A stretch of 64,000 nt of DNA from Xiphias gladius (lineage: Eukaryota; Chordata; Actinopteri; Istiophoriformes; Xiphiidae). The position numbers and the translations under genes are program-made. How positions within the stretch are numbered: position 1 is the stretch's first letter; every line of letters starts with the position of its first letter. Below, piece after piece: positions 46,571 to 61,500 of this stretch. The stretch covers positions 13,120,546 to 13,184,545 of the forward strand of contig NC_053400.1 of the NCBI RefSeq assembly GCF_016859285.1, read 5' to 3'. The notes below the pieces were generated by a model, which made no database searches, was not told the origin of the DNA, and saw only the letters and a list, made by a program, of their open reading frames with translations.

Positions 46571-49500
46571 CTGGACAGACAGACAAAATATATTGAGTAT
46601 TTAAAGCACCTAACATTTGAACTATCAGGCAACTCTATATGTTGTACTAATTATTTTCTGGCTTAAAACATTTTTTTTAAGATAGCGATTGAAGGCTCAA
46701 AAGCCACATATTCCTATAGTAACTATTAGCACATTAACAATCATCTCTCAGTGCTTCCTTTATGGTTGGTGCGTCTGTCTGTTAAGTTACAAATATAGTA
46801 TTTGCATGAGTATTGGATGAAGGAGAGAAATAATATCTTTTCTGAGGACACTTTGAAGAGACAAGAGACGACATTCATTAATCTAGAGGCTGAAGGCGTT
46901 TCAAAAGTTGGTCTACATTTTTTAAGAGGTATTAAATCAATATTGAAAAATGAACAGCATTGTGTGTGACAGCTTGGCAAAGATAACTGAAGAATGTGAT
47001 TATAGGTGAGGACAGACAGTACTTCTTGGTGTTAAAGTTCTGGATGTTTAAGTAAGTGTAATCTGGTGCTAGTAAATCTTACAACCAAACAAAACAAAAA
47101 GCAAAGTAACCACCACATTTTTTTCAAAGTCCCAGTTTCCCAGTAAGGTTAGAAAAGGGAGAAAAACTATTGTAAGAAATGGTCGGCAGGGGAGGAATGC
47201 ATAAGCTTCTGCAGATTGTAAAGATGGTGGTTAATAGGACTGAAATTGACTTGTACTTCCCCAATTTTACACCTGATATACACCAGCACTGACTGAAAAA
47301 GTAGGAAAAAGGTAGCAGGAAAGATTTCCTGCGTAGGCAAGAGAAGTTCGTCATAATTTTTAATCTCGCTCGACCTTTTTACCTGTGCTATTCCACCCAC
47401 AAACTTTGTCTTGACCACCACATTGTCCTCATCTGCTTTGTCAAATGCTGCCTTCTGGGCTGCCCGCACCAAGTTGTCCGATGCCTTCTTCACAGCATTC
47501 CCAGCCATCTATCGGGGGAAGAGATCCATTGAGAACGACAGCATGTAATAACAGCATGACAAAGCAAAGTCGACTTTAGATGATCATTGTAGGATCAGAT
47601 GATAATTATTGAAGTTGTGCTGCCATATTGTACAACTGCTGTAGTAAAAGTAATTAAATACGAGCATTGCTACACTGGATGTTATGAGGCATAATTGTTA
47701 CCACAAATGAACAAAACGTATTTGGAATATGTCTAAACTGTACCTGAAGTCTCCTCATGGCCTCTGAGTCCTGGTCAGCCTTCACCTTACAGGCCACCAG
47801 CAGCTGGGCAGTGGAGGCCGCCACCTGTTTGGCTGAAGAGATGAGCTTCTCCTCGCTGGCGTGGCCCTGCACCGAGGCATTGGCTGCCTCACACAGGTTG
47901 CTGGTTGCTGCTGCTACCATACGTGCCTGGTAGACAAAATTTAAGAAAGTGAATCGGAGTCATTTTGTTTGCAAACTCGCGCCTCAGTTGGCAACCTGCA
48001 TTAAATGGCCCTTCATACTTACCGCAGAGATGAGCCCCTGGGACCACTGTCCATCGTCCACAGCATTAGCAGGGATGGAGCCCACTTTACCCTGAGCCAC
48101 CAGCTCTCTCTGGGCAGCTGAGGCTGATTTGACCAAAGCGCTGGTGGCTGCAGCGATGGACTTGGCTGCCTCCAGGATCTGCTCCTCGAAGTTCAGCGTC
48201 TCATCCGCTTGCTGAGGGGTTAGAAGACCAATCATTTGTTTGCAACTTTCCCTGCTACTAGGATTTAAAGTCAAACACCAAGTTAAATCATGATTCATCA
48301 CTCCTTAACATGACCCTGGTCAACTGAATCTACAGTATTTGTCTACATGTCACACAGTAGATTTGACTGTAATCAAAGTCCAATAAACTATGAATTTATT
48401 ACTCAATGCAAGTTATATTTTAGTCAATTTTTTTTTGCATTGAAAGGAAATTAATTTCACTGCTTCTAATTGCCACTGGGAGAATTTCTCCCATTGCCAC
48501 ATTTTTAAATGGGACTTTATTCGTGATGGAAAAAGTTACAAAGAATTCATCATTGTCCCATCAGTACTGGCAAACAGAGAAACAAAAGATAACTCCCAAA
48601 AACCTCACGCAGCCAGAAACAAAGCATCTTATTAAACTGCAACTGCTGTTAAGGAGCTAGATGCAACTGAAGAAGAAACAAGACTCTGCACAAAGATTAT
48701 CAGTCATTGTCAGTATTACACATCCAGTCACACTTATGTCTGCCCATTTAAACGCACACACACACACACACACACATTCACACCACAAGTCTGTAGACAG
48801 AGCGGGACACTGTAGGAATATGTTTGATATATAGTTGGGACTGAATAACAACCTAATATATCAAACATATCAGACAGAGCCCTGCAGAGAAGGCCTCCGG
48901 TGGTGGGGGGCAGGCAGGGAGGGAGGGGGGTTAACTGGGAGCCAGAAGACATAACTGGGACAGGCTTTAGCTAGAACTAGCACAGATGGATAGATGATCG
49001 GAGGAGGAGGAGGAGGAGAAAACATGGCAGATGTGTTATATGGACGAAGGGGATATGGCTGAAAGAAGTTGAGGAGGTGGGTTATCGGTGAGTTTTCGCT
49101 TCAACAATCAGCTACAGTGAAAAAAAAATCAAAAGGTATATCTTTGACAGACATGGATAGCCAATGAACTGGGAAAATTTCAAGGTCTACAAAAAGTTCA
49201 AATTAAGATACTCGATCTTAAATCAAGGATAAAGAAAATTTGATGGGAATACGTAAACGGGGGGAGATAGCACAAGACACACATCAACATCGTGTCCTTC
49301 TGTTATTGTGAAATTGCACTAACTCCCAATATTAACACTGAATCCTTAATATGGAAAACAACGGAGATGTTTACACACATGCACCTGACATCAATCCAGG
49401 TTAAAAAAAAAAAAAGTCATGCTTCAAGGCATAGCCACGAGGGAAATTTGTTTAATATACAGGGTGTCTGTTACAGTGCAAAGACATCTGAGCAAAATAA

Positions 49501-52500
49501 GATGTTAAATCTAAAAAGCACCAGAAGTGTTTGCTGCTGCAAATAGGGGCTTATCATTGTATCGGAGTACTGTTAGGGTACAATATCAAAGTAGATTCAG
49601 ATTTCAACCAGCACTGCTCTCTTTGTACACCATGTACGACAAAATGAACATATCTAATATTTCTGATAATGTAAACAGTATATAAAGGAGTTAAAATTAG
49701 CTCATTACATTAAAAATAATAACTCACGAATGAAATATATAATATGAAACTTTAATAGAGGCCATCTTGCAAAGTTAGTATGTATATTTTGCTAGTAATA
49801 CATTAACTTTTCCTACATGTGCAAAATGTTTGACTTTTATTTGTAATAGAATATTTCTACATTTTTGTATTACTACTTTTACAAAAGGATCTGATTACTT
49901 CTCCCACCACTGCCTACTATCTATACAATTGTAATGAAATGTTGTGTTTTATGAAACATAACTTCCTGTGATACAGTCTTTCATAATTAACATTTTCTTC
50001 TTTGGTTCAAGCCTCTGAAACAGAGTTAAGGCATTGTCGCATCAAATTTTTAAACTGTCTTATTTTCACTACAGCCCTTTTAGGAACAACGCTGTGGTGA
50101 TGTAATTATGTCCTCTTTCACTGGCAAAGTCCCACAGTGAGTTCTATTTCCTTTGGTCACCCACCTTGGGCTTGGCTCGGGGTTTGAGCTGCTCCAGCTT
50201 CTTAGCTGCTGCTTCGATGGATGCTGCTGCTCCGAGCAGCTCCGTTTCTGCAATGACTGTCGGGTCCTCGGGGTCCACCCACTCTGAACCTGAGTCACAT
50301 GTGCACACGTGAAATTAGGATTGAGATCCAAATGTGAAAATAGGATTTCAAAAAAATACTTCACAAAACTGCGTGTCAACAGAACGTGCCTCACAACAAC
50401 AACGTAATCACACAGAAGAAAAAGTGCCACATATCACCACATCCCATGCATAGCTGATGGAGGCCACAAACTGCCACTCACTGCCATGAAGATGGAATGA
50501 TTTATTAAAAATGAGATGGCACATAAAACAAAGCGTGACGGATGGAGCAGACTCAGTGTATACAAGAAGCCTGAGAGCAGCTGGATTTCAAAGTGAGATT
50601 AGATGAATCAGTGTTAGCGCTGAGGAGAGAAGGTGTCGAACAGCTCACAACTGGTGAAATCAGTCACAGTACAGAAAACAATGCTAACTTACCTCCATCT
50701 GTGGCAAGAGAAGGAGGACAGGAGTATTACCAAATGTTTGTTTAAAGGAATGTTTCTGTTTCTCTGTTATTTGGGAAATTAAAAATGTATTTTCTTGTAG
50801 ATGTAGTAGCCTCCTACTGGGGATTATAAACAATGACAGATTTTGTTGGAAGCTTCATTAGTGAATAAATAAGAAAGTCATCACTCACTGATGTAGAATT
50901 GAGTTTATGACATACGACAATGTAAAAGGAGACACTGTGCGAAGCATGATGTCACTGTATGTGTGTTTACCTTTCATGGCTTCAGCGGTTTGGATGAGCT
51001 CCGTGACAGCTCCCGCCACCCGTTTGGAGCAAGCCGCCAGGTGCTGCTTCTGCTCTGCAGTGGGCTTCTGCAGGACCTACACACACACACAAAACAAACA
51101 CTATTACGCTAGAAAAAAACTGCAGAACTGAGACAACATTGTTTGGGTTTTTTCTTACTTGATTAGAGAAATCATGGGAATTACGGCACTACAAAAAAAT
51201 CTTTTAGACAAACCCAAATTAAATTACATCTTAAAACTCTGCCAGACTCCTCACATAACCATGTTTGGCAGAGAATAATTTATACATACAAAACTTTTCT
51301 TCTACTTGATGTCTCAGAATTTCTCAAGATAACAAATATATCAGGCTGAATTACAGAGAAACATTTAAGAAATTACATTACATTTTGAATATTCCAACTT
51401 TATTTAATTGTGCAGCCATAGAAAACACAGTATCTTGTCTTAGAATGTTTCATCATGGGAATTACACATTATAACAGTTTCAAAGCAATGTTGGACCAAT
51501 CAGATATAAAATATACTGTTATCTATTTCATACAGAGTGTATTGTCAAGTTTTCTATACATTTGAAAAATGAAGAAAGAAATTTAAGCTGAGAATAAGAA
51601 GTTAATGGTCAAAATCCGGCTGATGTATTTCAGCAGTAACCGTTATAGGAGCATAACTGATGCATCTAAAATTGGTAGACGACACAAAAATCCATCATTT
51701 TACATGTGAACGTGAACAACAAGGAACCCCCCCCTCTAAACATACCTACTGACACAATACTCAACCTACCAATAGTACTTGTTCCAGCAGATCGATGTAT
51801 CCAGTTGTACACTCTGAGCCGAACATCAGGGCTCTGTTCTTCACCTCCCCGTTGACCTCTGGATGGTAGGCCGCTTGCTGAAAGACAGAAACATATGCAC
51901 TCCAGACTTAACAGGATTATTAACCTTTACTTTTATTAGTTACAAGTTGTTAGGAAACTCTGAGAGATACGGTCCAAATTTAAGCTCTGGTTTGAATTTT
52001 TTTTTTAGGGACTAACTGAGGTGAGTAGCCAGTTCTTTCTCACATACATACAGTACATTAGATATCATGTAACAACATTAGGTCATTATACATTTATTAA
52101 TTTGTCGGTTGGTACGATTAAAAAAAAGAACCTTGCAGGTGGTGAGCATGTCTGAAATGGCTTTGCGGCTGAGGTTGGCTGTATGGATGATGTCTTCCTG
52201 CCGGGCAGAGTTCCCTGCAGCCACTGCTTTAGCAGTTGCCATGGTGATGCCTTTAGTCATGCGGATGAACTCCTCGGGTGTGGTCGTCTTGTTGGGCGCA
52301 TCCTTGGATTGAAACACCTGGGGATGACGAAGTCGGCGGGTGTTATTTGACGGGCAATTACACAGTTCTCACTGGGAGGCGGACAAAAGCCATAAGCACC
52401 AATGTGACAAAAACCAATGAAGAGTGTTCACTGTGTCGGCCCCCTAACGGCTTCTCTCATTTCCAAAATATTGGTTAAATCATCGAAGAAATCAATCAGT

Positions 52501-55500
52501 CCCATGTAATCCTGGTGATACTGGTGATGTTGCATTACTGATGTCCAACATCCATTCGTGCACATGCTTAGCCTTCCATCTGTGCTCACCGCCATTTCCT
52601 GTTTGATACACTCGATTGTGGCCTCCAGGGCTCTGGTGCCCCGAGTGGCCTCGTCCTCCACAGCCTTGACTGTCTTCAGCAGGGATGTGACGTTGGTCAC
52701 CATCACCTGGCGAAAAAAAAAAAAAAAGTACAGGATATAGAAACATGAAAAAACTGACGAATTGTGTGTTCATCCACATCAGTGGCTTTCAAATAAGCAA
52801 CAAGGCTGGGCCACTACAACACGTTTCTTCATCATAAACACCAAATACAAACAGGTTAGATCAACAGACCCGTAATTTAATGAGAGTTTGCGTTTGCTGG
52901 AGCGCAAAGGGCCAGAGAGGACTGTTGAGGATGATACCAGTTTCTATCGTGTTTACCTGTATGATTTGTCACCATGTCAGCCATCCCCATGACAGTTATT
53001 CTTGTTACCATGACAATGTTTACAACTAAGAGTGGTATGGTACATTTTCTAAGTCAAAAATCAATTAGAAAACTGTTAATGGATGAAGTGAACAGGCAGG
53101 AATGTTTTATGACATTTTATGACTAATCCAGCAAATTAAATCTGTGGCAAAATCAACATACTTCGTAACAATGATGAACACAAGCCTGAAAACACGAGAA
53201 AAAACATATAAAAAACTGCTACGATTGCTACAATATTTTCTAATATGCTCAGAGTTATTGAAGGGACAGCTACCTCGGTATAAATGGTAGGGCAGAATCT
53301 CTGGTGGCGTCTTGCTTTGTGTGTTTAGAGCATTGCATTTAACTTTTAAGGGTGTAGTACATCAAACTGAAAGGTAGGGGGTGCACAGCAACCATGCAGA
53401 AAAGCCCACAGCTCTCAAGACTTGAAGCTAAAATGTTACAAATGGTTTACAAGATTTTTTTCAACTAAAAGGTCCTAAAATTGCATGAGGCATGTTGTTA
53501 TTATCTGACAGACCTCATAATTCACTGTGCCACAAAATGACTTTTTCTTTTTAAACTCGAGGATGAGCAGTCAGCAGTGTCATGAACTTTGGCTTTGAAA
53601 ATTACCGCATATGTGTTGAAGCAAAGCATTCAGCTGATTTATCTTGGTTAGAAATATCCCGAGTTCCCGTTTTCCTGAAGATCCACTTACTGGCTGGCAT
53701 CATTACTGACACACCGTCTTCAGTTTATTTCATGTGAGGAGGGTTTCATAAGGACAGGAGGGGTGCTGTAGCTGATTAATGACCCTGACTCTACAGTATT
53801 GTTGTCCATCAGAAAAATAAATGATTTGATTTCTTACAGGATTAAAATACCACGAAACTCCAACATTCTTACTTTAAAGATTTCTAAATCTGAAAAAGAC
53901 ATATACACCATATTTACCTGTATTCAAGCCCCCTGGAGGCCTTTAAATTAGTGGATATCATTTTGCAAATTGCAGACTCCCTTATCCCCTCACCTTGGCA
54001 GCGCTCTTCAGTTGGTACATAGATGGATCATCTGCTGCTTTGCCAGCAGCACACTTGGTGGCACTAATGAGCTCAGCCAGCGCCTTGGCCACATCTTTGA
54101 CAGCATTTATCAGAACCACCTAGAGAAAAGGACACACAGATAGACACTGATTTATCGCCACGCATTCCGGGAAAGAGACAAAACTCTCAAAGGTTATTGC
54201 CATTCACAGCTCATTCTTCCATAATTTCTTGTGTTAACAGGCACAATGAATAATTGACAAACAGAAAAGAGAGGGAAGAAAAACAAGACTTGCTAACCTG
54301 CGTCTCAGGGTCGTCCGAGCCAATGCTGGCAGCTCCCAGTTTGACCACATCTGTGAGCTGGGTAATGGTTTTGGCTGAAGACTGGGCGGCCTGTGCCAAC
54401 TTGTCCTGACCGGAAGCTGCACCGGACACCAGCATCTTTGTGTCCTCGACCAGGGCTTTGGCCGTCTTTAAAATGTTTTCCCTGAGAGAAAAGACGCAGG
54501 CAGAAAAAGAAGGAAGAGAGGAACACAAGTGTTGGACATTCTTTCAGTGACTGAAGCTCTGATCTACTGTAGAAGTCTCACTGCAGCAGAAATAAAATGT
54601 AAATGTGTGTGAATTACAAGCATCAAAAATGATTCACACTGGCACACATCTCTTTTCATATCAAAGGCATTTGTACATCAAAGCTTGTGCAAACACGGGA
54701 GGATAGGTAAGATTATGTAACAAGTTACAGGTTTTATTTTTCAGAAATTGACAAGGAAAATTGTAGAAAGCTCCTGCAAAGATTTTTGAAGGTGCTGAAT
54801 GACATAATTTGAGATAAAAAGTGATTCCAATCCCTTTCATGTTACCCCGACAGGGCGTCTTTACATTTGCGCTTTCATGATTCTCCAGTGAGGTACAGTA
54901 CAATTTCACTCACAATTATCTGTAAGGATCTGTGTTAATCATTTCTGGTCATAGCAGCATGTAATGTGCCAAGTCTTGTTTTGAATCATTAGATTTGTAT
55001 CTCTTTGAACTCGATTCATTCAAAAATAACTAGGCCAACAAAGTTTAACTCAAGTCAAACACTAGATTCTGAACATTTTTACTAAACATTTGTGCAGAAT
55101 AATTTCTAACTCTTTTGCTTTTTTTCAGAGTGCAGTCTTTAGTCTCAGAGCAAGATCAGTAAGAGATGTGACACTTCCTCAATCCCTGAGGGTGATTTGT
55201 GGTTTTGTACCTCCAGAGATTTCCTGCCTCTGTTTACCAGCTTATGTGTCATTTTGTCAGTTTTGGAAGAAAAATAAGTGGAGGGTGGACTGTAGACTCC
55301 AGTCAGGTCTCGCGCTAGCAGACTTAAGTGATGTCTCGCACAATTTGCATATGTATACGGAAATATATGATCAAGCAGCTCTCACCTGTGGTCAGCGAAG
55401 GACTCGTCATTCTCTGCGTTCAGCGTGCCGGCAGAGGCAAACATGATGGTGGTGTCCAGATCGGCGATGATGCCAGACACTGCGCTGGCTGCTGTGATGC

Positions 55501-58500
55501 AGGCTTGTGTGCCCTTGTTTCCTGCCTGGAGGGCTGACAGCACCAAGGACACCTAGGGACACAAACAGACATCACATCCCTTGAACAGACAGGTGAGGAT
55601 GTGCAGATATCTGAGGCATATCTTAACTTGCACACAACCAATTCATATTTTTGAGTTAGTTTCTCTCTATAAATTAGTATTACTATGTTTTGGTTGGTGG
55701 GAGTGAAGATGAACACACCTTTGTTGGTCAAAACAGAGCAGAAAAAAAGCAAGACACTGATGAACACTTCCATTTTGCATTGGTTGCGATATGCACCTCC
55801 TTGGAAAATGATAAATAATGCATTCAAACGAGAAGCCCAACACACTAGTCGCAAGAGGATTTAAAAATCTGCTGTGACGGCAAAATACTATGTCAGTGCA
55901 GAGCAACGCACACCATCACTCACTCAGTGAAATGAGTACGTGTCAAACTGGTTTGGACTCCATTTGTTTTCCTCGCAGATGCCTGAGTGCCAGCAGAGAT
56001 TGATTAACTGATGTTTCCAGACTCTCGCTACTACAAAAACGGACTTGACACTCAAAACATAACAAGCATGACATGTTACAAAGAGAAAGGTTTTCTTCTG
56101 TCATAAAGATGTTCAGCATAAGAATAACTCTAGCTTCAGAATAAAAAAAATATTAAAATGGACACGACTTGGGAGTAGGACACAGAAATATACACAGCAA
56201 ACCTCTGTGGATTCCCCTGACGAAACCACAACTATTGCCTCTAGAGGAATTTGTTTTTGCTTTCACCGGCCAGAACTTTAAAATGTTCCCAGACTGATTG
56301 GATCTGATCAGTGAAATATTTAAACATGAATTATTAAACCAGATTGTAGAGTAATGTATTTTGCCAAGGACTATAAATCAAAGAGTCAGCCTTTAAGGCA
56401 TAAACATTCCTGTGGCTAAGGCTTTCTTCCAAAATGCTTTAATACAAAGAGCTAAAATTTATTATAAAGTGAACTATTACTGTCTTATATTGTTGATACC
56501 ATGACAGCAGAAAAACTCGGTGTAAACTACACAGCTATAAAAAAAAAATAATTCTTTATTATTCCAGGGAAGAACGACACTGTACAGAGTTAGTTTGGTG
56601 TGGATCATACTAGGCCAAGCAGGAAAGCCTCCAGCCCTGAGCGATTTGGTATTAACAAGATTAAAGTTGATAGAAAAGTGACATAGCCTTGGGTTAATGT
56701 ATAGGGAGACTTAGATAATCAATGTAGCTTAGTAGTGGTGGGGATCAGCAGATGTCAAAACATTTCTTGTGACAAACATAGCAGAAAATAAAAGGCAGTG
56801 TAGTTAAAAGTAACTAAATTAGATATAATTGACACAACTATACATATTTCCTAAAAATAAAAGACAACAAAAATGTTAACCCAGATCTTTAGTGATTAGA
56901 TAATACCTTCTCTGTGACTGCACGGGCACATTCAATGAGCTCTCGTTTAGTGAAGCCGTCAGAGGGGATGATCTGTAGAGCCCCAGCCTTCTGGACCAGA
57001 TAGATACAGCCATGCCCAAGCTCCTGCACTCGAGTCTTAATCTGGAAACCGATCTGGATAACACAAAAGACAGTAATAACAAAATAAAATCATTTACGCA
57101 GAAAATGTGTCTCCAATCAACCATGACATATGTCCTGTGTACTAATTGTTACATGCATGCAGCTGTAAGTAGTACTCTAAGAAATACAGTTTAAACGATA
57201 AATCTGCCACACTCATGTAACAGAGTTGCATAATGGGTCAGACGATCTATCTTTGTGTGACACCCAGGTCCTCCTCACCTCCTCTGGCTCAGCTGTGTGG
57301 GCAGCCAGCCGGCCCTGAACGGCCAGCTGGCTGTAGTCCACGGTCACATGAGAGGCCAGCGCTCCCAGCTCGTCTGGACATGTCACTGATTTGGTCATCT
57401 GAGGGATAAACACACACCGACTGTCAATCCAAGCTAAAGGGTACTCGGGCATCGCTTAATGCTAAATACCGTTCTTACTGGCTATGCCAGACCATGGTGA
57501 AGTCATGTTGGGATAAGAAACATGATCTTTAATTAAGCGAGTGCTTATGAACAAATTTAGATCTTTAGATAGACAGTACCGCTAGATATTTACATATGCG
57601 TGGCGAATTTGCACCACACAACAGCCAATTAGTTCAAATTTCTATGAGCCTCTGTGACAAATAAAACAGAACATTAAATACGTTTTAACATACACAGGTT
57701 AGATTTACTTTGATTTATATGTATATAAGTATGTCCAACAAATAACCATCTCATAGTCACACACATTTCCAAAATGGTTCAACAGTGTAAACAGTCATTT
57801 TGAAGATTTACCATTTCCTGAGCAGTGACAGCAATAGCCTTAGAGTATTTCACCATACTGGTCTGGTAATCCACAAATGAGCCCTCAGGTTCAGGTGGTG
57901 TACCTTCATCCAGCTGAAGAACAACACAAACACACACAGACACACAGCATTAAAAACAGCACTGCAATTTTCATTTTAGGTGTGATTGGTTTGTCCTTCA
58001 CAAAAAGGTACAAACACATTGAAACATGCAGACAATCAATCATTCAACTCTCTAGCTGCAATGCCATGTTACATTTCATCTACCCTTCATTTATAGTACA
58101 TCTGCCAGGTGTGCAGGCATCAGTTAATCTGTAAACCGACATTAATGCTATTTTATGTTCCAATAAACACTCATTGAGAATGATAAACACTCATTATAAA
58201 CTATCCCCCAAATCCACTCTGTAATTACAGCTTCAAAATAGTATCAACTACAAAAATGTTTGATTGCCAGCTTGTGCATGTGGTGCATGTATTTTGTTTC
58301 TAGCAGTTCTACTAAATTAAACTGCGCTCAACACATCTGAGTGTCATGGCAAAACGGAGGAGAAGGAGAGGGGGAGATGCACACGTGGGAAAAGCATGCT
58401 GGTTCTGAAACAAATCCGCAACATCGCACGTACATGACGTTCGCTTTGCCCGCTGAGTGAAACAACACCTTAGAATATGCACTCATGACTAAGTGACTAA

Positions 58501-61500
58501 TAGTTCAGCAGAAAAGCCTTTGCTCAAGCCAAAGTGGCCATTATGTCGACAGATTGTCTAAGAGGATAATCTCTTTTTAATCAGCTACCAACATGCGCAC
58601 ACTGAGTGACACGTGGACAAAACACACACCCACATGCTCATCATGCAGATCCAAAATGAGCCACTTTCATTAATTATTCATGACATGCTACACATATGTG
58701 GTGCAGCAATGCTGTTCCCTCTGGTGACCCACACCTGAGGCGCTTTTTTACCTTTGCGATAATTCTCACTAAGGAAGGCGAGGAGGGATGTAATTAGTTA
58801 ATGCTATTCTGTGTCTGTACCTGAGATAAAAGGCTTTATTATTCTTGCTCCACACCTTATGTGTTTGCCTACAGTTTGACTGTTAATTGGAAAGATAGTT
58901 GAAATTGCCTTACAGGGGCTAAGAGAGGCTGTGTTCATGATCAATCTTCCTCTGCTTCAGTGGCTTGTGATTTGCACTAATATGTTAATCAGCGACTTTT
59001 TATGGTGCCTAGGAGACACTAAGGTTGTAATCAAGATGTTGCACACTCCAACAGGAAATTATGGGTCAAAAAAAGAAGAAAAATCAATCTCCTAATTAGA
59101 AAATTATGGTTGCTTGAATAAATCCTGGAACATCCTGGATAAAGATTAAAAACATTTGTCTCCCTGACAGTTTTCCTGTAGCCACTATCAACTTTCAACC
59201 AATTTGTCTGACTTGTTTTCTTCACAGCATTTTGGCTTTTGCCATTGTGGCCCTTCTCAAAACAAGATCTTCTCCGCTATACAATTTTGCCAGATTTTGC
59301 TAAGATGGTAATGTATAGTATAGTCTCAAGTAACCACATTGGTGACGACTGCATATACTGTAGGGCTCATTTCTACATATAGGTTCTGGAGCCACACTCC
59401 ATGAAAGGGTTTAAACTGTCCTTTGCCAGAGTTGTTGAGAGTGATCTGTACATTGAGAGTGTGGGGATAATTATGATGAACACTTGGCTCAACGTGGGGG
59501 GTCTTGATCACCTTAGGATAAGGTCGATTGATTGTATTATGAGATTTGTAGCTCAAGACAGAGTAGAACTGTCAATCAATCAGCAATTGGTGTTCAGCTG
59601 GGTCAGATGGTAGTGAAAGAAAGACGCTGTAAACCTAAACACTGACCAAGAGTAATCTGGGCACATCTGGATAAGGCATATGTCTCGAATAATCTTCCAG
59701 TGTGCACCAACAGTTAAAGTTGGGCATGTGATCAGGATGCTTCCCAAATACTTCCCACTGAAGGTTTTAACGGGTGCCGACCTGGGACGAGAACCTGGAG
59801 CAGGCTCGAAAAACACTGGAGGGACTAATTTCATCCTACTTTGGCTGGGAACAACTCAGGTTTCCCCAGGAAAATATAGAGAACATGGCCAAGGAAAGGA
59901 TATCAGCACTACTGTGCTCAGCTACTACTAATGGAGAGAAAGAGGTGGTAGCACCTGTCTGCAGCTGTAGTAAAATCTTAGGCAAGAACCAGAGAGTGTG
60001 AGTTTACTTAACCAATCACAGTCTAAACATAAGGGCAAATTAAAAGCGTTTAGATATTATCCTGTTTGTTCTTATCACCACTGATTACCCTGCACCCGAG
60101 CAAACCAACATCCTGTGAGTCACCTTGGCCATGGCCTCTGCGATGGACTCCACCATTCCTCCCACCATTCCCACTTCACTGGCAGCTTCGTTCAGTGTCA
60201 CCATGATATCATCAACCGCCTCCTTCATAAGCATGGCTGCCTCTGCTATGGCATCGTGGGTATGGGATGCCTATGAAGTGTGAAACGACACAGCACAAGC
60301 ATACATCAAATATTCTCAAATGTATGGCATTAATACATGTGTTCCTGCATAAAAATGACTTCCTATCATCCTGTACATGCGCTGTTAATTATCCTCATTG
60401 AGGCATTTTGGATCTTGCAGTTATTGTAAGTGACTGTACAGATAATCCTTCAAAGTGTGTAGTAGGAGTGAAGCACCGATGTAAGCAAAGACCATAAAGC
60501 ATAAAATGGAGCTCAAAATGGTCATACCTTTGGGTTTCCTCCACCCTCCTTGGCGGCGTAGAGCATCTGCAGGGCAGACTCAGCCAGGGTCTTAGTTTGA
60601 TCAAGGAAAGTCATCTGCTGCTGGTGGTCCTTCAGCTTGGACGCCACACCCACAGAGGCCTTAATCAGTGGTTCAAAGTAACCAGCTAGTTGGGTCACCT
60701 GAGGCAAAAAGTGAACGTTTTTAATGAGTTCTGTGAAAAAGAGGAAACAAAATTCCGTGCTTTCTCCTACAAAGAATGTCACGTTTTCACACGAACATGT
60801 GAAAATGTTGGTGGGCGCAGGTAGTTCTAAGTGAGCCCAGTGATATCGAAAAGACAGCATTTAGATGTATCTACCGTCTGAACTATGTATAATTTATGTC
60901 ACACAGAAAAGCAAAACACACATAAAATATGTTATATTATTAGATATTGATATCTAACACTGTGATAATTATCATAATCTTATTTTTGTTCATATCACCC
61001 ACTCCTAACCTAAGTAAATATGCAATACGGCTATCACTAAATATCGCTGCTGAGTATCAACATGTTGCTCCGCAGTCACGCTATTCAAGTAAAGTAATTA
61101 ACTCCCTGCCCTATATACCTTGTGTCCTAGTTGGGAAGCTTCGCCTCTGGCAGCAGTGGAAATGGGGTCAATTAGGTGGCCAATTTCCTGCACAGTGGAC
61201 GTCAACTGCTCTTGTAGCGCCTGAAGAGAGGAAATAAGAAGAAATTAGTAGTGGGATTGCCCAAAACTGCTTTATGACTAGTTCGGCATTAAAATATGCC
61301 AATCTCGGGAATTGGTATGAGTTTCTAGTAGAATCCAAAGTGTAGATCTGCCACAGGACAGATCAGTTTAAAATACTGAATATCACTGGATAAAGTTTTT
61401 TAAATTATATCAAATCCCTGAGCTGTTTGTGACCTACAATGGACAGAGACCTAGTTAAAACCACCAATAACAGATCCATGATTTAAAAGGGAGACACAAA

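Larger units (their letters stand above)
48212..50164 (-). other. tln2 intron with a MITE fragment
   Basis: 2-kb intron holding an AC microsatellite (48754-48775) and the right half of a CAGTGGTGGAAG-type element (49674-49912). No exon recognised. Confidence 0.6.

Noticed and set aside
47498..47508. ATG at the start of a tln2 exon as an internal translation start
   Set aside because: It sits immediately after a splice acceptor, in phase with the preceding exon, and replaces an Ala of other talins; no promoter feature.
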